Source of the DNA: Euptelea pleiosperma
Taxonomy: Eukaryota; Streptophyta; Magnoliopsida; Ranunculales; Eupteleaceae
DNA: 64,000 bases
Assembly: GCA_035048495.1 (NCBI GenBank)
Contig: CM068553.1
Location: forward strand, 5,511,259-5,575,258
Direction: 5' to 3'
The notes beneath the pieces were generated by a model. That model was not told where the DNA came from, made no database searches, and saw only the letters and a list, made by a program, of their open reading frames with translations. The position numbers and the translations under genes are program-made. Within the stretch, counting starts at the first letter, position 1. Every line of letters starts with the position of its first letter. Shown here in pieces: positions 1 to 11,224 of this stretch.

Positions 1-689
1 TGTTCGAAGCATTAGGTTAATGTAACAGTGCTTGTCTACGAATTTGTTGATGCAACCTATGAAGAAAGAATGGGGAGAATGTGATGTTGCGGCTACGAAG
101 GATGAGCATCCCACCCGACCCAGGGGAGTAATCCAACTACTTGCTGGTTGGAAATGTCACACCAGAATCTGTGTTGTGTTGGACTCCAACATGGGTACTT
201 TGCCCGTTTAGAAAAATCCATGCAAGATATCACTCGACAAGGCATCCACTAACAAAATACTTCATCCAATGCAATGGCTGATCCAAGTGACTATGTATTA
301 AGGACCAGGTAATGATTACAAAGGGTGAACGTGCTACACGAAAGGGACAACAGAAGAAATCAGGCACTTGGGTTGAGTGTTTGTAGTAAATAAGTAGTTA
401 ATACTTATCAAAAAAAAAAAAAGTAGTTAATAGGAACTAAGTAATAAGGATATTTTATTCCTTTTTGTATCTTCATTTAAGCTAGAGTGGAAAGTTGAGA
501 TTAGACGTTATGAAGGCTCTGGATATAATGTAAAGGGGAGGGTTCTTGTTTCAGTTTTTAAAATTTTAGAGAAGAGAGATCTTTGGAAGTTTTTCCTTTG
601 CCATTGTTGATTGTTCTCACACTTGTTGTGATTTTGCTAATTTTCTTGTTACCTTGATTTGTTCTCCCCCTCCTGTGTATCCTCCCTCT
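1..689. other. GSH1 intron, no feature recognised
   Basis: AT-rich intron sequence upstream of the RTE fragment. No GSH1 exon is visible before 1306, so the upstream intron extends out of the window. An A-run at 410-421 may be an old retroelement tail. Nothing else is supported. Confidence 0.5.
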
Positions 690-1065
690 TTTCACTGTCG
701 TAAGTTTCTTTGGATGCGCTTTTAAATTTTGTATTCCACTCATCCATCTCAGCAACACTCATTCTATGTACACATCGTTTCTTGATTGCCCAACATTCAT
801 TTCCATAAATGTAGCCTATGTTATTGTCGGTTTGTCTTGGTCACTCACACTCCAAAAGCACATCTCCACTTCACCCTCGCAGCTGTAAATCTATGGGTAA
901 CATCCTTCTCAATCTCACCCTCCTTATGGATAACTGAATCAAGATAACGAAAATGGGGCACTTTGGGGAACTAGATGGTCTCAATCTTAACTATCTCATG
1001 GTCTCTACGCATGTCCTTACAGGAGTTGCATTTACTATCTCCGTACCAACTTATTTTAAAACCCC
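690..1065 (-). mobile_element. RTE-type LINE reverse transcriptase fragment in GSH1 intron
   Basis: On the minus strand the pieces YLDSVIHKEGEIEKDVTH and YGNECWAIKKRCVHRMSVAE can be read, in different frames. They match the C-terminal part of plant RTE-clade LINE reverse transcriptases, which run YLGS.IQ.DGEIDEDV.HRI ... YG.ECWA.K..H..KM. Stops and frameshifts separate the pieces, so this is a dead fragment inside the upstream GSH1 intron. Confidence 0.6.
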
Positions 1066-1305
1066 AAGGTTTCGAGGCATTGGTTCTTGGTCCTATACAA
1101 TTATATAATATGGATTATCGAGATATCTTTTGTATTCTATGAGTATCTTCCAATATCATCATTTAGCTATAAGGACGTGTTGGTGTCCTGGATTTGCCTG
1201 GGTCACCACATCTGAGAGTATCACACATCTTAGATATGCAAATGAAAATTATCATTTGCTTGATAGTCTGGCCATATCAGTTGACTCTGATCATTTCACA
1301 TGCAG

Positions 1306-4300
1306 GTGGGCTTATTATATGATGAGGTTTCACTGCAAAATGTACTAGATATGACGGCTGATTGGACCTCAGAAGAAAGACAGATGTTGAGGAATAAGGT
1401 AATGTTAACATTCCACACAAGTATGTGAAGTCCATGTACAAGTGGGATAGTACATGATTCTTCTGTTCTGTTTTTTTCCCACATGGTTGAAACTTGTAAG
1501 TAGGACAAGTAGTTGAAATGGTTAAAAGAGTAACACACCAAAGAATATTTTACATGCTGCACTGTACCGAGTTTTCATTATCTTGAGGGAAACAAGAGGA
1601 TAGAACATTGAGCTCTCTTATTTACTTGCTACTTCATATGTCACTTCGTGATGTTGAGTTGAACTAGATAGATGCCGATAAAGAGGCAATGAACAGCTAT
1701 TCAATTTTCTAAAATCTGACCTCCTCTGATTTCTGAATTCAACTTAGCGGAGCCAGCAAAGAAACTTTCAAATTTTGTAAAGATCTTGTCTCAAATTTTC
1801 AAATAGCTGATTTTGCTTATGAAGCTAAAGTTGGGACTTGATAGTTTTAACCTGAACATCTGATTTATGGATTTATTAAAGGGGAAACTATTTTCAAGAT
1901 ATGTTATTTTGTTCCTCTGTTACTTTCTTCGACAGCATGAACAACTCATTGTTAAACAACCATTTATCCCAAAAGATCGACCTTTTTTGGGGAAAAGCGA
2001 AATAACTATGTATTCCAACGGGTCTTTGGGGCAACACAACACGTGCGTGGGAACAAACCATCCGCTAACACGCCCCCTCAGCGGGAATACACTCCGCTGG
2101 AGACACCCGCGACCTCCCAAGCCTTAAGGCTCTGATACCATGTTAAACAACCATTTATCCCAAAAGATCGACTTTTTTGGGGAAAGGCGAAACAACTATG
2201 TATACCAACGGGTCATCGGGCCAACACAACACGTGTGCGGGAACACACCATCCGCTAACACTCATCACCTCCTGTCCTGTGTACGGGATTACTTGCATCC
2301 TTCTTGGTTCAATGAAATTGAAATTGAGACATAAACCATTCAGCATTTATTTGCAGTGACGAAGATGGAAACCCTAATTGTTGAAATTGTTAAGTGTTAG
2401 TAGGTACCAAAGACTGGTCTAAAGACGCCCTTTCGGGATGGGCTGCTCAGGCATGTTGCAGAAGATGTTTTAAAGCTAGCTAAGGTAACTTTGACAAGAA
2501 ATCTGTGTCGAAAAACTGCAGAACCACAAACTAGATTCGATTCTTGTTCATATACTTACATCTATTATTGCCACAGGATGGCTTGGAAAGAAGAGGCTAC
2601 AAGGAAACAGGATTCTTGAATGCGTTGACCGAGGTTGTTGGGACAGGTAATGCATTTATTTAAACATAAAACTAATTAATTTTTGAAATTTAGTCTGGGT
2701 ACTTCCATAAAGTTTAACGTGTGTAGTACAAAAGACACCTATCACCAGGTCCTCCACCTTTTAAGAGTAATGCATTGTGAATTTTTCTATATGTTATGCT
2801 TTTGTAAGCTAATATTGATATGATACAGAATGCATCTTGCTTTATTATAATACTATTGTGCAGATGTCACGACATATTTAGTTTTCATGATCACCATTTT
2901 TTACATTGAGTGGCACATTGTCAAGTGTCTTTGTTACGTACAAGAAAGTGACAAAACCACCTTCATTTAAAACTAAATACAAAAGTTTGCTCGACTGTTG
3001 AAATTACCTATTTTATTTTATTTTGTTAATGTAATACAGAGGCATTTCTGTACTTTTACCTTTATTACAACATTAGTGTATATAATAATTGTGAGGGTTG
3101 ACTATTATAAGTTATAGACGCTAGTTCGACTTCCTCTTCTCTCTCTCTCTATTCTTTTCATATCAAAACCCTAATTAGCTTTACATGGTATCAGAGTATA
3201 TGATCCATTAACTAGGGCTTCCTCTTTTCTTCTTGTTCTTTCCTTCTCTACAATAAGAAATAATAACTTAGGGTTTGGTCTTGAAACCCTAATTTTTCTC
3301 CTTTTTTTTCATTCCCTTTTGTGGTGGTTCCTACCACCTATACTGTGTGTGTGCAAGAGGTCATTCATGCAGATTTGAAGGGATAACCTTGGACTCTATT
3401 TGTGTATATGCATGCCGTAGATGGGAAGTTGCTACAACATGATGTATTTGGTTTCCAAGGAAAATTGTAGTTCTTGTAAGTTGTGACACGTTTTTTCGAG
3501 GTGTCCGTGACACATTTCTTGAGGTAATCGCAATATGTTTCTCCTGTTGATGTGATACATTTCTCGAGATTGGTATGACACGTTTCCTGGGGTCGTAACA
3601 CATTTTGAGGCAATCATGAGTAAATTGCAGGTATCAGTTTCTTTCCCCGACTTTCCAGGGAAAATCACAGGTGTTCAGATTTCTTCCCCAGGCTCTCTAG
3701 AGAAAATCTCTGGTGTTCATATTTCTATCCTGAGCTCTGTAGAGTATATTGCAGGTATTATCCAAAGAGAATCACAGGCCGGACTGAGTATAGATGATTG
3801 TGACCTGTTGGCTAGTGATGGAATCTAAACCTCATATGTTGTCTTCTTCTGAGATACTTGTGTGTCAGATGGTTTTCATTAAACTTAATGGGAGTAATTA
3901 TGTACCTTGGCTAAATCTGTACTAGTTTTCTTCACAGTTGGAGAGAAACTCAATTATTTGATTATAGAACAGACTCTGGGGAGGCTAATAATTACGACAT
4001 GGATTTACTTAATGAAAGATATGAGTTCTATATTTTTAAAGTGTTCTATATGGAAGTACGAACCCAATTTGGTATCTCTATCCGTGTTCTTCGTTATGAT
4101 AATGCTAAAGAATATACTTCTATACTATTTCAGGATTACTTTGGCTCTCCTCTCATGGTATATTACATCAGACCTTTTGTACTAGTATACCTCAACAAAA
4201 TGGGGTGGCTGAAAGAAAACATCGGCATGTGTTAGGGCTTGCCCGTTCCTTGTTTTTTCATATGAAAGTACCCAAAATATATTGGAGTGATATTGTTCTC

Positions 4301-7300
4301 ACAACTTGTTCTCTCATTAACTAGATGCGTTCATCAATTCTCAATTAGAAGGTTCAATTCTCAGTTTTGTTTCCAGATACTTTCCTGTTCACTCATCCCC
4401 CTCATTTTTTTGGTTGTATGCTGTGTTCATCATTTAGGTTTATGGGGCATAAACTTGATCCTTCTATCAAGTGTGTCCTTTTGGGATACTCCCGTACTCA
4501 AAAGGATTCAATGTTACAGTCCTTTTCGCCGAAAACTTGTGTGTTGACCTTGTTTTGTTTTGAGTATGTTCGTTTTCAAATGAGAGCCACAAGATGAAGT
4601 GTCGTCTATTCCTCTTTCTTTAATTGGTCTTCTTCTCGATTCATCTGGCTCTAAAACTCCTATTTCTGGTTCTACTCGAAATTCTAATCTATAGATATAT
4701 ATTTGAAGATGCCATCCCACACATCCACTAGTTGTTGCGTTTCAACCGTCAATTGTTCCTATGCCTCCATCTTCTTTCACGTCTGTAGATTCGTCTCCCT
4801 CACAAGATGTCCTTAAAAGTAAACGTGTGTACTTCGCGCCCTATTTCTCATTTTGTTTCTATTACTCATTTGTCTCATTTTCGTAGGTTTATTACCTTTC
4901 TTTCCTTTCTGTTAGTTACATATTAACTTCCATGATGTTTTTCACATTCTGGTTCGAGAAAAGCAATGCAGGATGAAATAGATGCTCTTTATCACAATGG
5001 TACTTGGGACCTTATTTCTCTCCCTCCTAGGAAGCAGGTTGTCGCTAGGTGTAAACCATCAAACATCTTCCTGATGGTAAACGTGTGTACTTCGCGCCCT
5101 ATTTCTCATTTTGTTTCTATTACTCATTTGTCTCATTTTCGTAGGTTTATTACCTTTCTTTCCTTTCTGTTAGTTACATATTAACTTCCATGATGTTTTT
5201 CACATTCTGGTTCGAGAAAAGCAATGCAGGATGAAATAGATGCTCTTTATCACAATGGTACTTGGGACCTTATTTCTCTCCCTCCTAGGAAGCAGGTTGT
5301 CGCTAGGTGTAAACCATCAAACATCTTCCTGATGGTTCTGTGATCAGGCTTAAGGCTTGTTTTGTTGCCGAAGGTTATTCTCAAACCCATGGCATTGATT
5401 ATGCTAAGACGTTTTCTCCAGTAGTTAATGCACAGTAATTTGTTTCAATGAAACAAATTAATTTGTTTCAAAGGTTGGAATTAATTTGTTTCAATGAAAG
5501 TATGTTCTAGATTTACTGGAGGAGTCTAGTTTATAGGGAACTAAACCAGTAGACACTCCAATGGATCGTGATGTGAAGCTTATTGTTGATCAAGGAGAAT
5601 TGTTTGATAATCCTGAAAGGTATCGAAGACTAGTCGGCAAGCTTAATTACCTCACCATCATTAAACTAGATATATCTTTCGTTGTTAATGCGGTAAGTTT
5701 CAATTTATGCAAGAGCCTTGGATTTCACACTGAGAGGCTGTGATTCATATTCTGAGATAGCTCAAAGGAGCTCCTGGCCGTGGTTTGTTATACAGGATGC
5801 ATTGTCATGTACGTGTTGATGGTTATGGAGATGCTGATTGGGTTGGCTCATTATTTGATAGGAATCTACTACAAGATATTCCACATTTCTTGGTGGAAAC
5901 CTCACGTCGTGGCCGAGTAAGAAATATCATAGTGGCTCGGTCTAGCGTGGAAGCGGAGTATTGGGCTATGGCTCACACATACTACTTATGAGTTGACATG
6001 GTTGAGGAATTTTCTCCAACAGATAGGATTTGCAATTGATCTCCGTGTTCTTTTATTTTGTGATACTCAAGCGATTGTCCATATTGTTTATAATCATATT
6101 TTTCATAAAGATGATGCGGGAGCATTCTACTACGATAGTCCACGCTACACCGAATCTATGCCAGTCAAGCAAATAGACTTACTATTTATAGTAAATCTGA
6201 AAATTACTATTTATAGTCATTCCCATTTTTACTATTTATAGTAAATTCTGATTTTACTATTTTTAGATAAGTGGACCCCACGAAGATTGGTTTTAATTTA
6301 ATTAGGATTTTCAATGGAAATTAGATTTTATTTCTAATTAGAAATTTAATTATTGATTGCAATAGTTGATTTGTATTAGGAGTTTCTAATTTCAATTAGA
6401 TTAGAATTTGAAAAGTTCAAGTAGGGAGTCTTATAAAAGGTGATGTACTCTTTGATTTTGATAATGAAAAATTATGAATGAAAAAAGAGAAATCTCTTTG
6501 AGAAATCTCTCTTGTGGTGTGAAGTCATCCTCTCTTGGTGCGAAGCCGAATGTATCTTTCTCTATCTCTTCTTTCTTATTCTCTTCTCTTTCTCCATCTC
6601 TATTTTCTTTTTTAGTTAATTTATTACCTAAGAAAACCCAAATCGTACCATAACACTGCGAATAGTGCTGCGTGAATACTGTCACTTGAATAGTAGCCTC
6701 CCTTCTTAATTCCTTCTCAAATTGTGGAACGGTACTCCCGTCCTGCGTCAAATTTGGTATCAGAGCCCAGTTCGAAACTCCTGATCGGAAAGATGTCTCA
6801 TATTGGTTCGCAATCTTTGGTAACCGCGTTAGCTAAACTAAACGATGTGATAAATTGTTTTGAGAGCGGACTAAGCGACCATATAAATCGTATTGAGAGC
6901 AAACTGGAGGCAAGGGTCTCCGCCAGAGTTCCAATCAGCAATTGTCGTCTTCGAAAGTCACTACCACAACCATTGGCTTTTCCACCTCTTTCTGGCAAGC
7001 TATTGGAAGGTTTCACAGCAAAAAAAACCCCTAAAGAGGTCTCAAAGCAAGTCGAGAAGAAAGTAACGAAGAAATAAAAGCCATTGAATAAGATGGTGTT
7101 TTTCCATTCGAGGAAAATGAAAAAAATCGGCGAGGAAGAAAAAGCCAAAACTGATGAATTAGCCAGTCCTGAAGCTCCTGTAGTTCTATCAGACGAAAAG
7201 ACGGAGGATAAGCATATTGATCCGCCTACTGTTATGAAGAATGAAAGTGGTGATGATTCCCCTGGTTCAGACGCTCCAGCTAAAGATGGCCCAAATAGTA

Positions 7301-9100
7301 CAGAAGATTCCGATCTGAAACCAGATATTTCTGCTGTTTTAGAACTGACAGTTGAAAAGAAAGCAGATGGAACAAGCAAAGATTTTTATTCAAAGAAGGC
7401 CAGAGTTGAGGAGATAAGACCATGTTTTAGAAAATTTACACCTGTGGAATATGCAAAAGAAGAAGCTAAAGGGAGAGTACTCCAAATATCTCTTTCGCTG
7501 GAAAAGCCAATTGCAATATCTCAACTTGAATTCGAGGTCGAATTCTTTTCAACCAAGAGGGTTTGATGCGGGAGCATTCTACTACGATAGTTCACGCTAC
7601 ACTGAATCTATGCCAGTCAAGCAAATGGACTTACTATTTATAGTAAATCTCGTTTTTACTATTTATAGTAAATTTGGAAATTACTATTTATAGTCAATCC
7701 CATTTTTACTATTTATAGTAAATTCTGATTTTACTATTTTTAGATAAGTGGACCCCACGAAGATTGGTTTTAATTTAATTAGGATTTTCAATTGAAATTA
7801 GATTTTATTTCTAATTAGAAATTTTATTATTGATCGCAATAGTTGATTTGTATTAGGAGTTTCTAATATCAATGAGATTAGAATTTGAAAAGTTTAAGTA
7901 GGGAGTCTTATAAAAGGTGATGTATCCTTTGATTTTGATAATGAAAAATTATGAATGAAAAAATATAAATCTCTTTAAGAAATCTCTCTTGTGGTATGAA
8001 GCCATCCTCTCTTGGTGCGAAGTCAAGCTAATTCAGTGCGAAGCCGAAGGTATCTTTCTATTGCTATCTCTTTCTCCATCTCTATTTTCTTTTTTAGTCA
8101 ATTTATTACCTAAGAAAACCCAAATCATACCATAGCACTGTGAATAGTGCTGTGAATAGTGTCGTGAATAGTATCCTCCCCTCTTAATTCCTTCTCAAAT
8201 CGCGGAACGGTACTCCCGTCCTGCGTCAGACGACCAAGCACATTAAAGTCGATTGCCATTTCATCAAAGAGAAAGTTGAAATGGTGACATTTGTACTCCG
8301 TTTGTAAAGTTAGAACATCAGTTAGCTGATATATTTACCATGGCAATGAGTCGCACAAGGAGTGATTTCTTATGTTCCAAGTTGGGTATATATAATATAT
8401 GCTCTAATTTGAGAGGGAGTGTTAATGCAACACGTGGGTATTTTTGTACTTTTACCTTTATTACAGCATTAGTATATATAATAATTGTGAGGGTCGATTA
8501 GTGTAAATTAAAGACACAAGTTCGACTTCCTCTCTCTATTCTTCTCCTTTCTCTTCCCATCTCAAAACCCTACTTTACTTTATAATTCTTATGTTGATTT
8601 GGAACTCTCAGATGCCATTCAAATTTCTCCCATTTGCCTCTATACAAATACGTAGTTTGGAGATTCCCAGCGGAATTGACATTAGAATTTTTCTTGATTA
8701 CCAAATTATCTCGGATATGTGGTAGATCACCTTCTAAGAGCTTTTGAATTGTCTAGATGTTTACCTGAATGCTCTTTATTATTTGGACCAACTCTACAGG
8801 ATCCCTCCACATAAGGAGTGAATGCTCTGTAAATTGATTTGCAAATAACCACGGTGACAGAGAGAAAAAATTGCTTTCTCATGGGGGACTGCAAACATGA
8901 AACCCCCCCTTCCCACTCAAATTGCAACCAACAAAGGATGATCTTTGGCAGTTTTGGTCACTTTATGGGCATTTTTGATTGGTGCCCTGATAAATAACTG
9001 TCTTATGGCAGGTGTGACGCCAGCAGAGAAGCTTCTGGAGTTGTACCATGGGAAATGGGCACAATCTGTGGATCCCGTTTTTGAGGAGCTGCTCTACTGA
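1306..9100 (+). CDS. GSH1: Glutamate-cysteine ligase (gamma-ECS), 3' part, four exons
   Basis: GSH1 catalyses the ATP-dependent joining of glutamate and cysteine, the first committed step of glutathione synthesis; in plants it acts in plastids. I read four coding exons: 1306-1398, 2404-2484, 2577-2646 and 9012-9100 (TGA stop). All have GT-AG junctions and matching phases (0, 0, 1), and together they encode the last 110 residues. Recognisable plant GSH1 stretches are [67 protein letters not shown] and the terminal [10 protein letters not shown]. The catalytic N-terminal part lies upstream of the window. The segment NALTEVVGT at the end of the third exon differs from the usual NEVAEVVRT form, but the frame is intact. 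The last intron is 6.4 kb because of a nested retrotransposon insertion. Identity rests on remembered family sequence and is near certain. Confidence 0.95.
1950..2260 (-). mobile_element. Complete 311-bp SMART/TRIM mini LTR retrotransposon
   Basis: Two direct repeats of about 120 bp (1950-2070 and 2141-2260) flank only 70 bp. Read on the minus strand, each repeat starts TGTTAGCGGATGG and ends GTTTAACA, the TG...CA form of an LTR. Directly after the minus-strand 5' LTR is TGGTATCAGAGCC (2140-2128), a primer-binding site matching the 3' end of plant initiator tRNA-Met. A purine tract (TGAGGGGGCG, 2080-2071) precedes the 3' LTR. The perfect 5-bp target duplication CTCAT lies at 1945-1949 and 2261-2265. 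It has no coding capacity and must depend on another element's proteins. It sits in the GSH1 intron between the first two visible exons. Confidence 0.93.
3024..3185 (+). repeat. Copia 5' LTR
   Basis: 162-bp LTR ending CTTTACA just before the primer-binding site. It shares the core GCATTAGTATATATAATAAT (one change) and the CT-rich segment after AGTTCGACTTCC with the repeat at 8420-8584. A third relative of the same family lies on the minus strand at 53289-53454. Confidence 0.85.
4819..5334 (+). repeat. 258-bp perfect tandem duplication within the Copia relic
   Basis: Positions 4819-5076 and 5077-5334 appear identical by eye. The repeated unit starts GTAAACGTGTGTACTTCG and includes the reverse transcriptase start ([12 protein letters not shown]). 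The dinucleotide GT recurs at each junction, so the duplication may have used microhomology. Identity of the two copies points to a much more recent event than the decay of the element around it. Confidence 0.92.
6115..6750 (+). repeat. 5' LTR of the nested element
   Basis: Carries the short ACTATTTATAGT repeats at 6180-6265, TATAAAAGG near 6433, and ends CCTGCGTCA immediately before the primer-binding region. Confidence 0.9.
6793..7566 (+). pseudogene. Unknown reading frame carried by the nested LTR element
   Basis: An ATG at 6793 opens a frame that runs to TGA at 7564-7566, one base before the 3' LTR, interrupted only by TAA at 7075-7077. Read through, it spans about 257 codons. The first 40 residues look helical and coiled-coil-like ([18 protein letters not shown]). 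A basic [18 protein letters not shown] stretch and an acidic, low-complexity middle rich in E, D, K and P follow. The last 60 residues look more folded ([18 protein letters not shown]). I recognise no retroviral or host domain. It could be a degenerate gag or a captured host fragment. The single stop suggests recent or incomplete decay. Confidence 0.5.
7568..8228 (+). repeat. 3' LTR of the nested element
   Basis: Near-identical partner of 6115-6750. It carries about one more ACTATTTATAGT unit (7630-7745) and an extra stretch near 8028, which account for much of the length difference. Confidence 0.9.
8420..8584 (+). repeat. Copia 3' LTR
   Basis: Starts TGTTAATGCAACA directly after a purine tract and pairs with the LTR at 3024-3185. 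The last dinucleotide reads TA, consistent with a C to T change. Confidence 0.85.
8585..9011 (+). other. GSH1 last intron, 3' end
   Basis: Ordinary intron sequence between the Copia 3' LTR and the final GSH1 exon, ending TTATGGCAG at the acceptor (9010-9011). No other feature seen. Confidence 0.6.
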
Positions 9101-11224
9101 GGTGAACTGTGTTTTTTTTGCACCCGTCATTTGTGTGCATTCTCATGTAAACCTCCCTTTTTATTTTAGTAATAATCTTACTTTCATTTTGTCCTGAAGT
9201 ATCTATGGTTAGTGGTTGTTAGATCAGAATTATTCCACAGGAATAAAGCATGATGTATATCCTTGCCATGAAGCTCTCTATGCAACTACAAATCTACTAT
9301 AAAATACGATTGTGTTCTCATCTACTTAAATTGCAATTTGTAACAGACCAGAAAAGTTTTTAAAACTTTGGAGGAAAGTCTGAAATCAGCACCACATTGT
9401 GCTGGCCAGTGAGTACTGGTGGACTGTTTACAAACAGTCCTTATGGCCACACACAACTGTAGTCTTAGATTTCCTTGTTCAAAGACTTTCCATGTCCTTC
9501 GATAATTCTGATATGGAACTGACTTATCTTCTCATTTCCAAGCATGGTACTGGACCATATCATCGTCGTTATCATCATGGTGCTGTATATATTCATATAT
9601 TTATGTACGCACAATAGTAGTATCTTACAGTGATCGAAGGGTTTCTATAATTGGATAACTACTATAACAACAGTGTCCATTCCTCCATGGGAACATAAAT
9701 TTACTTTTAATGTCCGATGAATCTCATTAAGATGACGAGAGTGTGGCTGCTGTGAAGTTAGGGAACATCTTGTGCGCTTGATATAATGCAAATTAATTTA
9801 TATAGAGACAGCTGACATCATTATTAAATACCACTTAAGCATCCCTTGATGACTTGGAAAACTGTACCTTTAACAGCACAATCTGTAAAAGAATTTATTT
9901 AATGTCATCAACTTCAGCATTTTGTCTAAATTAAATGATTCAATAGAAAAACAACCTTTCATTCATCTCTTAACGACTTTTGAGAGCATTTAAGAGTAAA
10001 ACCTACATCCCCAAACCCCACACCCACCCAAAAAAAAATTGAAGTAGATCAGATAGTTCTGATCCTCCAATCATGTTGACTTTTCACTGAAGAGACTTTT
10101 GAACGTCACTCTTTGTGGGAGCATTGACCCATCAGAATGCCCAAAAGTAAGATAAACATGCTTCACTTATTAATTCCAGGAGGATTGCAGATATGGGATC
10201 AAAATTTAAATATTTTTATGTTTCAGTTCATTCATTGTGAAAGAAAAAGGAGAACAGAGAAAAAAAATCCTCGTTTGTTTCCTATTAAAATAGTTATGAA
10301 CTCGTCATCATTGAAGTTGGGAGAAGATAGCATTGGATTCCAACATCAAACAGCCAAGCAGTCCTTATGGTGTGAGATAAGAAACTACAGTTGAGCAGAG
10401 GCTCATACGTGCCTGCAATAATTGAAAGTCTTTCTTTCTCTCTCTCTCTCTCTCTCCAACCATCCTAGCTACGTAATGACCAAAATACCCTCCATCTCAT
10501 ATTGTGTTTCCCACGAGGATGATAAAAATTAAATTTTTCTTCAGTTTTTTGGGATAGAAAATTTAAGTTTGATTGTTTTTATCTAAATGAGGAAGGAAAA
10601 TGATGCTCTGTCAGCAGCTTCATGAAAACGTCCATCTTATGGTCCAGATCCAGACCGTTGGATGGTAGTGGGATTGGTTTGGTGGGTTTCTGGAAAACCA
10701 TCCATTGGTGTTTCACATAGGGAGGACTTACTCCCGAGGTTGCAACACAAGGCGGAAGTGTGCTCTTACACACTGCGGCTTGAAAGCCTCCTGGTAGTGA
10801 ATTGGTGGGCCACAAACAATGGGTCCTCATACCTGACTCCACCAAAACAATACTCCATAGTATGTTTTCGACACCCCTTCTGGAGATACTTCTGCCTTAA
10901 TAATTTCATTTTTTTTGTGGACTTTTTACTACCATACCCTGAGAAATAAGGCCACCCTGTACTTTTCTCAAATTAACAACACTCCCCTTAACAATCGGTC
11001 AACATTGTTGACTCGGAAACATAACATGCCACCCATGAACGCAAGTGACCAACCACCGATTCTTTAATAAAAAGACCAAAATACCCCAGAAAAATCTGGA
11101 GTCTGCGGCGGCCCTTTTAGTAGAGGCAGTGGTAGCTTAGTGTGGGGATCTAACCAATTGGCCCTATATTCCAAGGGGTAGTGCTAAAATTCCCTTTCTA
11201 AATGCCCAGTAAGGGAAAATTTAA
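9101..11224. other. GSH1 3' flank and intergenic sequence
   Basis: Begins with the presumed GSH1 3' UTR. The poly(A) site cannot be placed. A (TC)n microsatellite lies at about 10436-10458. The short reading frames here (for example at 9399, 10137 and 10662) have no recognisable composition or motif and are probably chance. Confidence 0.5.

Larger units (their letters stand above)
6115..8228 (+). mobile_element. Non-autonomous LTR retrotransposon nested in the Copia relic
   Basis: Two long direct repeats, 6115-6750 (636 bp) and 7568-8228 (661 bp), start TGCGGGAGCATTC and end CCTGCGTCA. The primer-binding site TGGTATCAGAGCC lies at 6755-6767, and AAGAGGGTTTGA precedes the 3' LTR. The flanks GATGA (6110-6114) and GACGA (8229-8233) fit a 5-bp target duplication with one change. 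The insertion splits the host Copia RNase H reading frame between [12 protein letters not shown] and [10 protein letters not shown], which gives independent proof of the order of events. The 817-bp interior has no recognisable gag, protease, reverse transcriptase or integrase, only one unfamiliar reading frame. Each LTR carries repeats of TTTACTATTTATAGT and a TATA-like box (TATAAAAGG near 6433). Confidence 0.92.
3024..8584 (+). mobile_element. Ty1/Copia retrotransposon, decayed, in last intron of GSH1
   Basis: The 5' LTR (3024-3185, TG...CA) is followed at once by the primer-binding site TGGTATCAGAG (3186-3196). The 3' LTR (8420-8584) follows the polypurine tract GAGAGGGAG. Between them are broken Copia pieces: gag (near 3890, YVPWL), integrase (about 4000-4240), reverse transcriptase ([18 protein letters not shown] and [20 protein letters not shown]) and RNase H ([15 protein letters not shown], then [12 protein letters not shown] and, beyond an insertion, [15 protein letters not shown]). 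Many stops, frameshifts and deletions mean it cannot encode its own proteins. The 3' LTR appears to end TA instead of CA, and no clear target duplication was found. A second LTR element sits inside its RNase H region. Confidence 0.9.

Noticed and set aside
1130..1348. Reading frame of 72 codons overlapping the first GSH1 exon
   Set aside because: It starts in intron sequence and runs through the acceptor; the GSH1 exon frame with proper splice sites explains the conserved part.
3019..3023. Target duplication for the outer Copia element
   Set aside because: TATTT on the left and ATTCT on the right of the LTR pair do not match convincingly; age or an altered border prevents a call.
6798..7379. 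Minus-strand frame of 193 codons in the nested LTR element
   Set aside because: Antisense to the plus-strand frame 6793-7566, which has the better position relative to the primer-binding site. The serine/phenylalanine-rich translation is what antisense of lysine/glutamate-rich coding gives. Not fully excluded.
10137..10949. Plus- and minus-strand frames of 85-95 codons downstream of GSH1
   Set aside because: No motif, biased composition, no splice context; consistent with chance frames in UTR/intergenic DNA.
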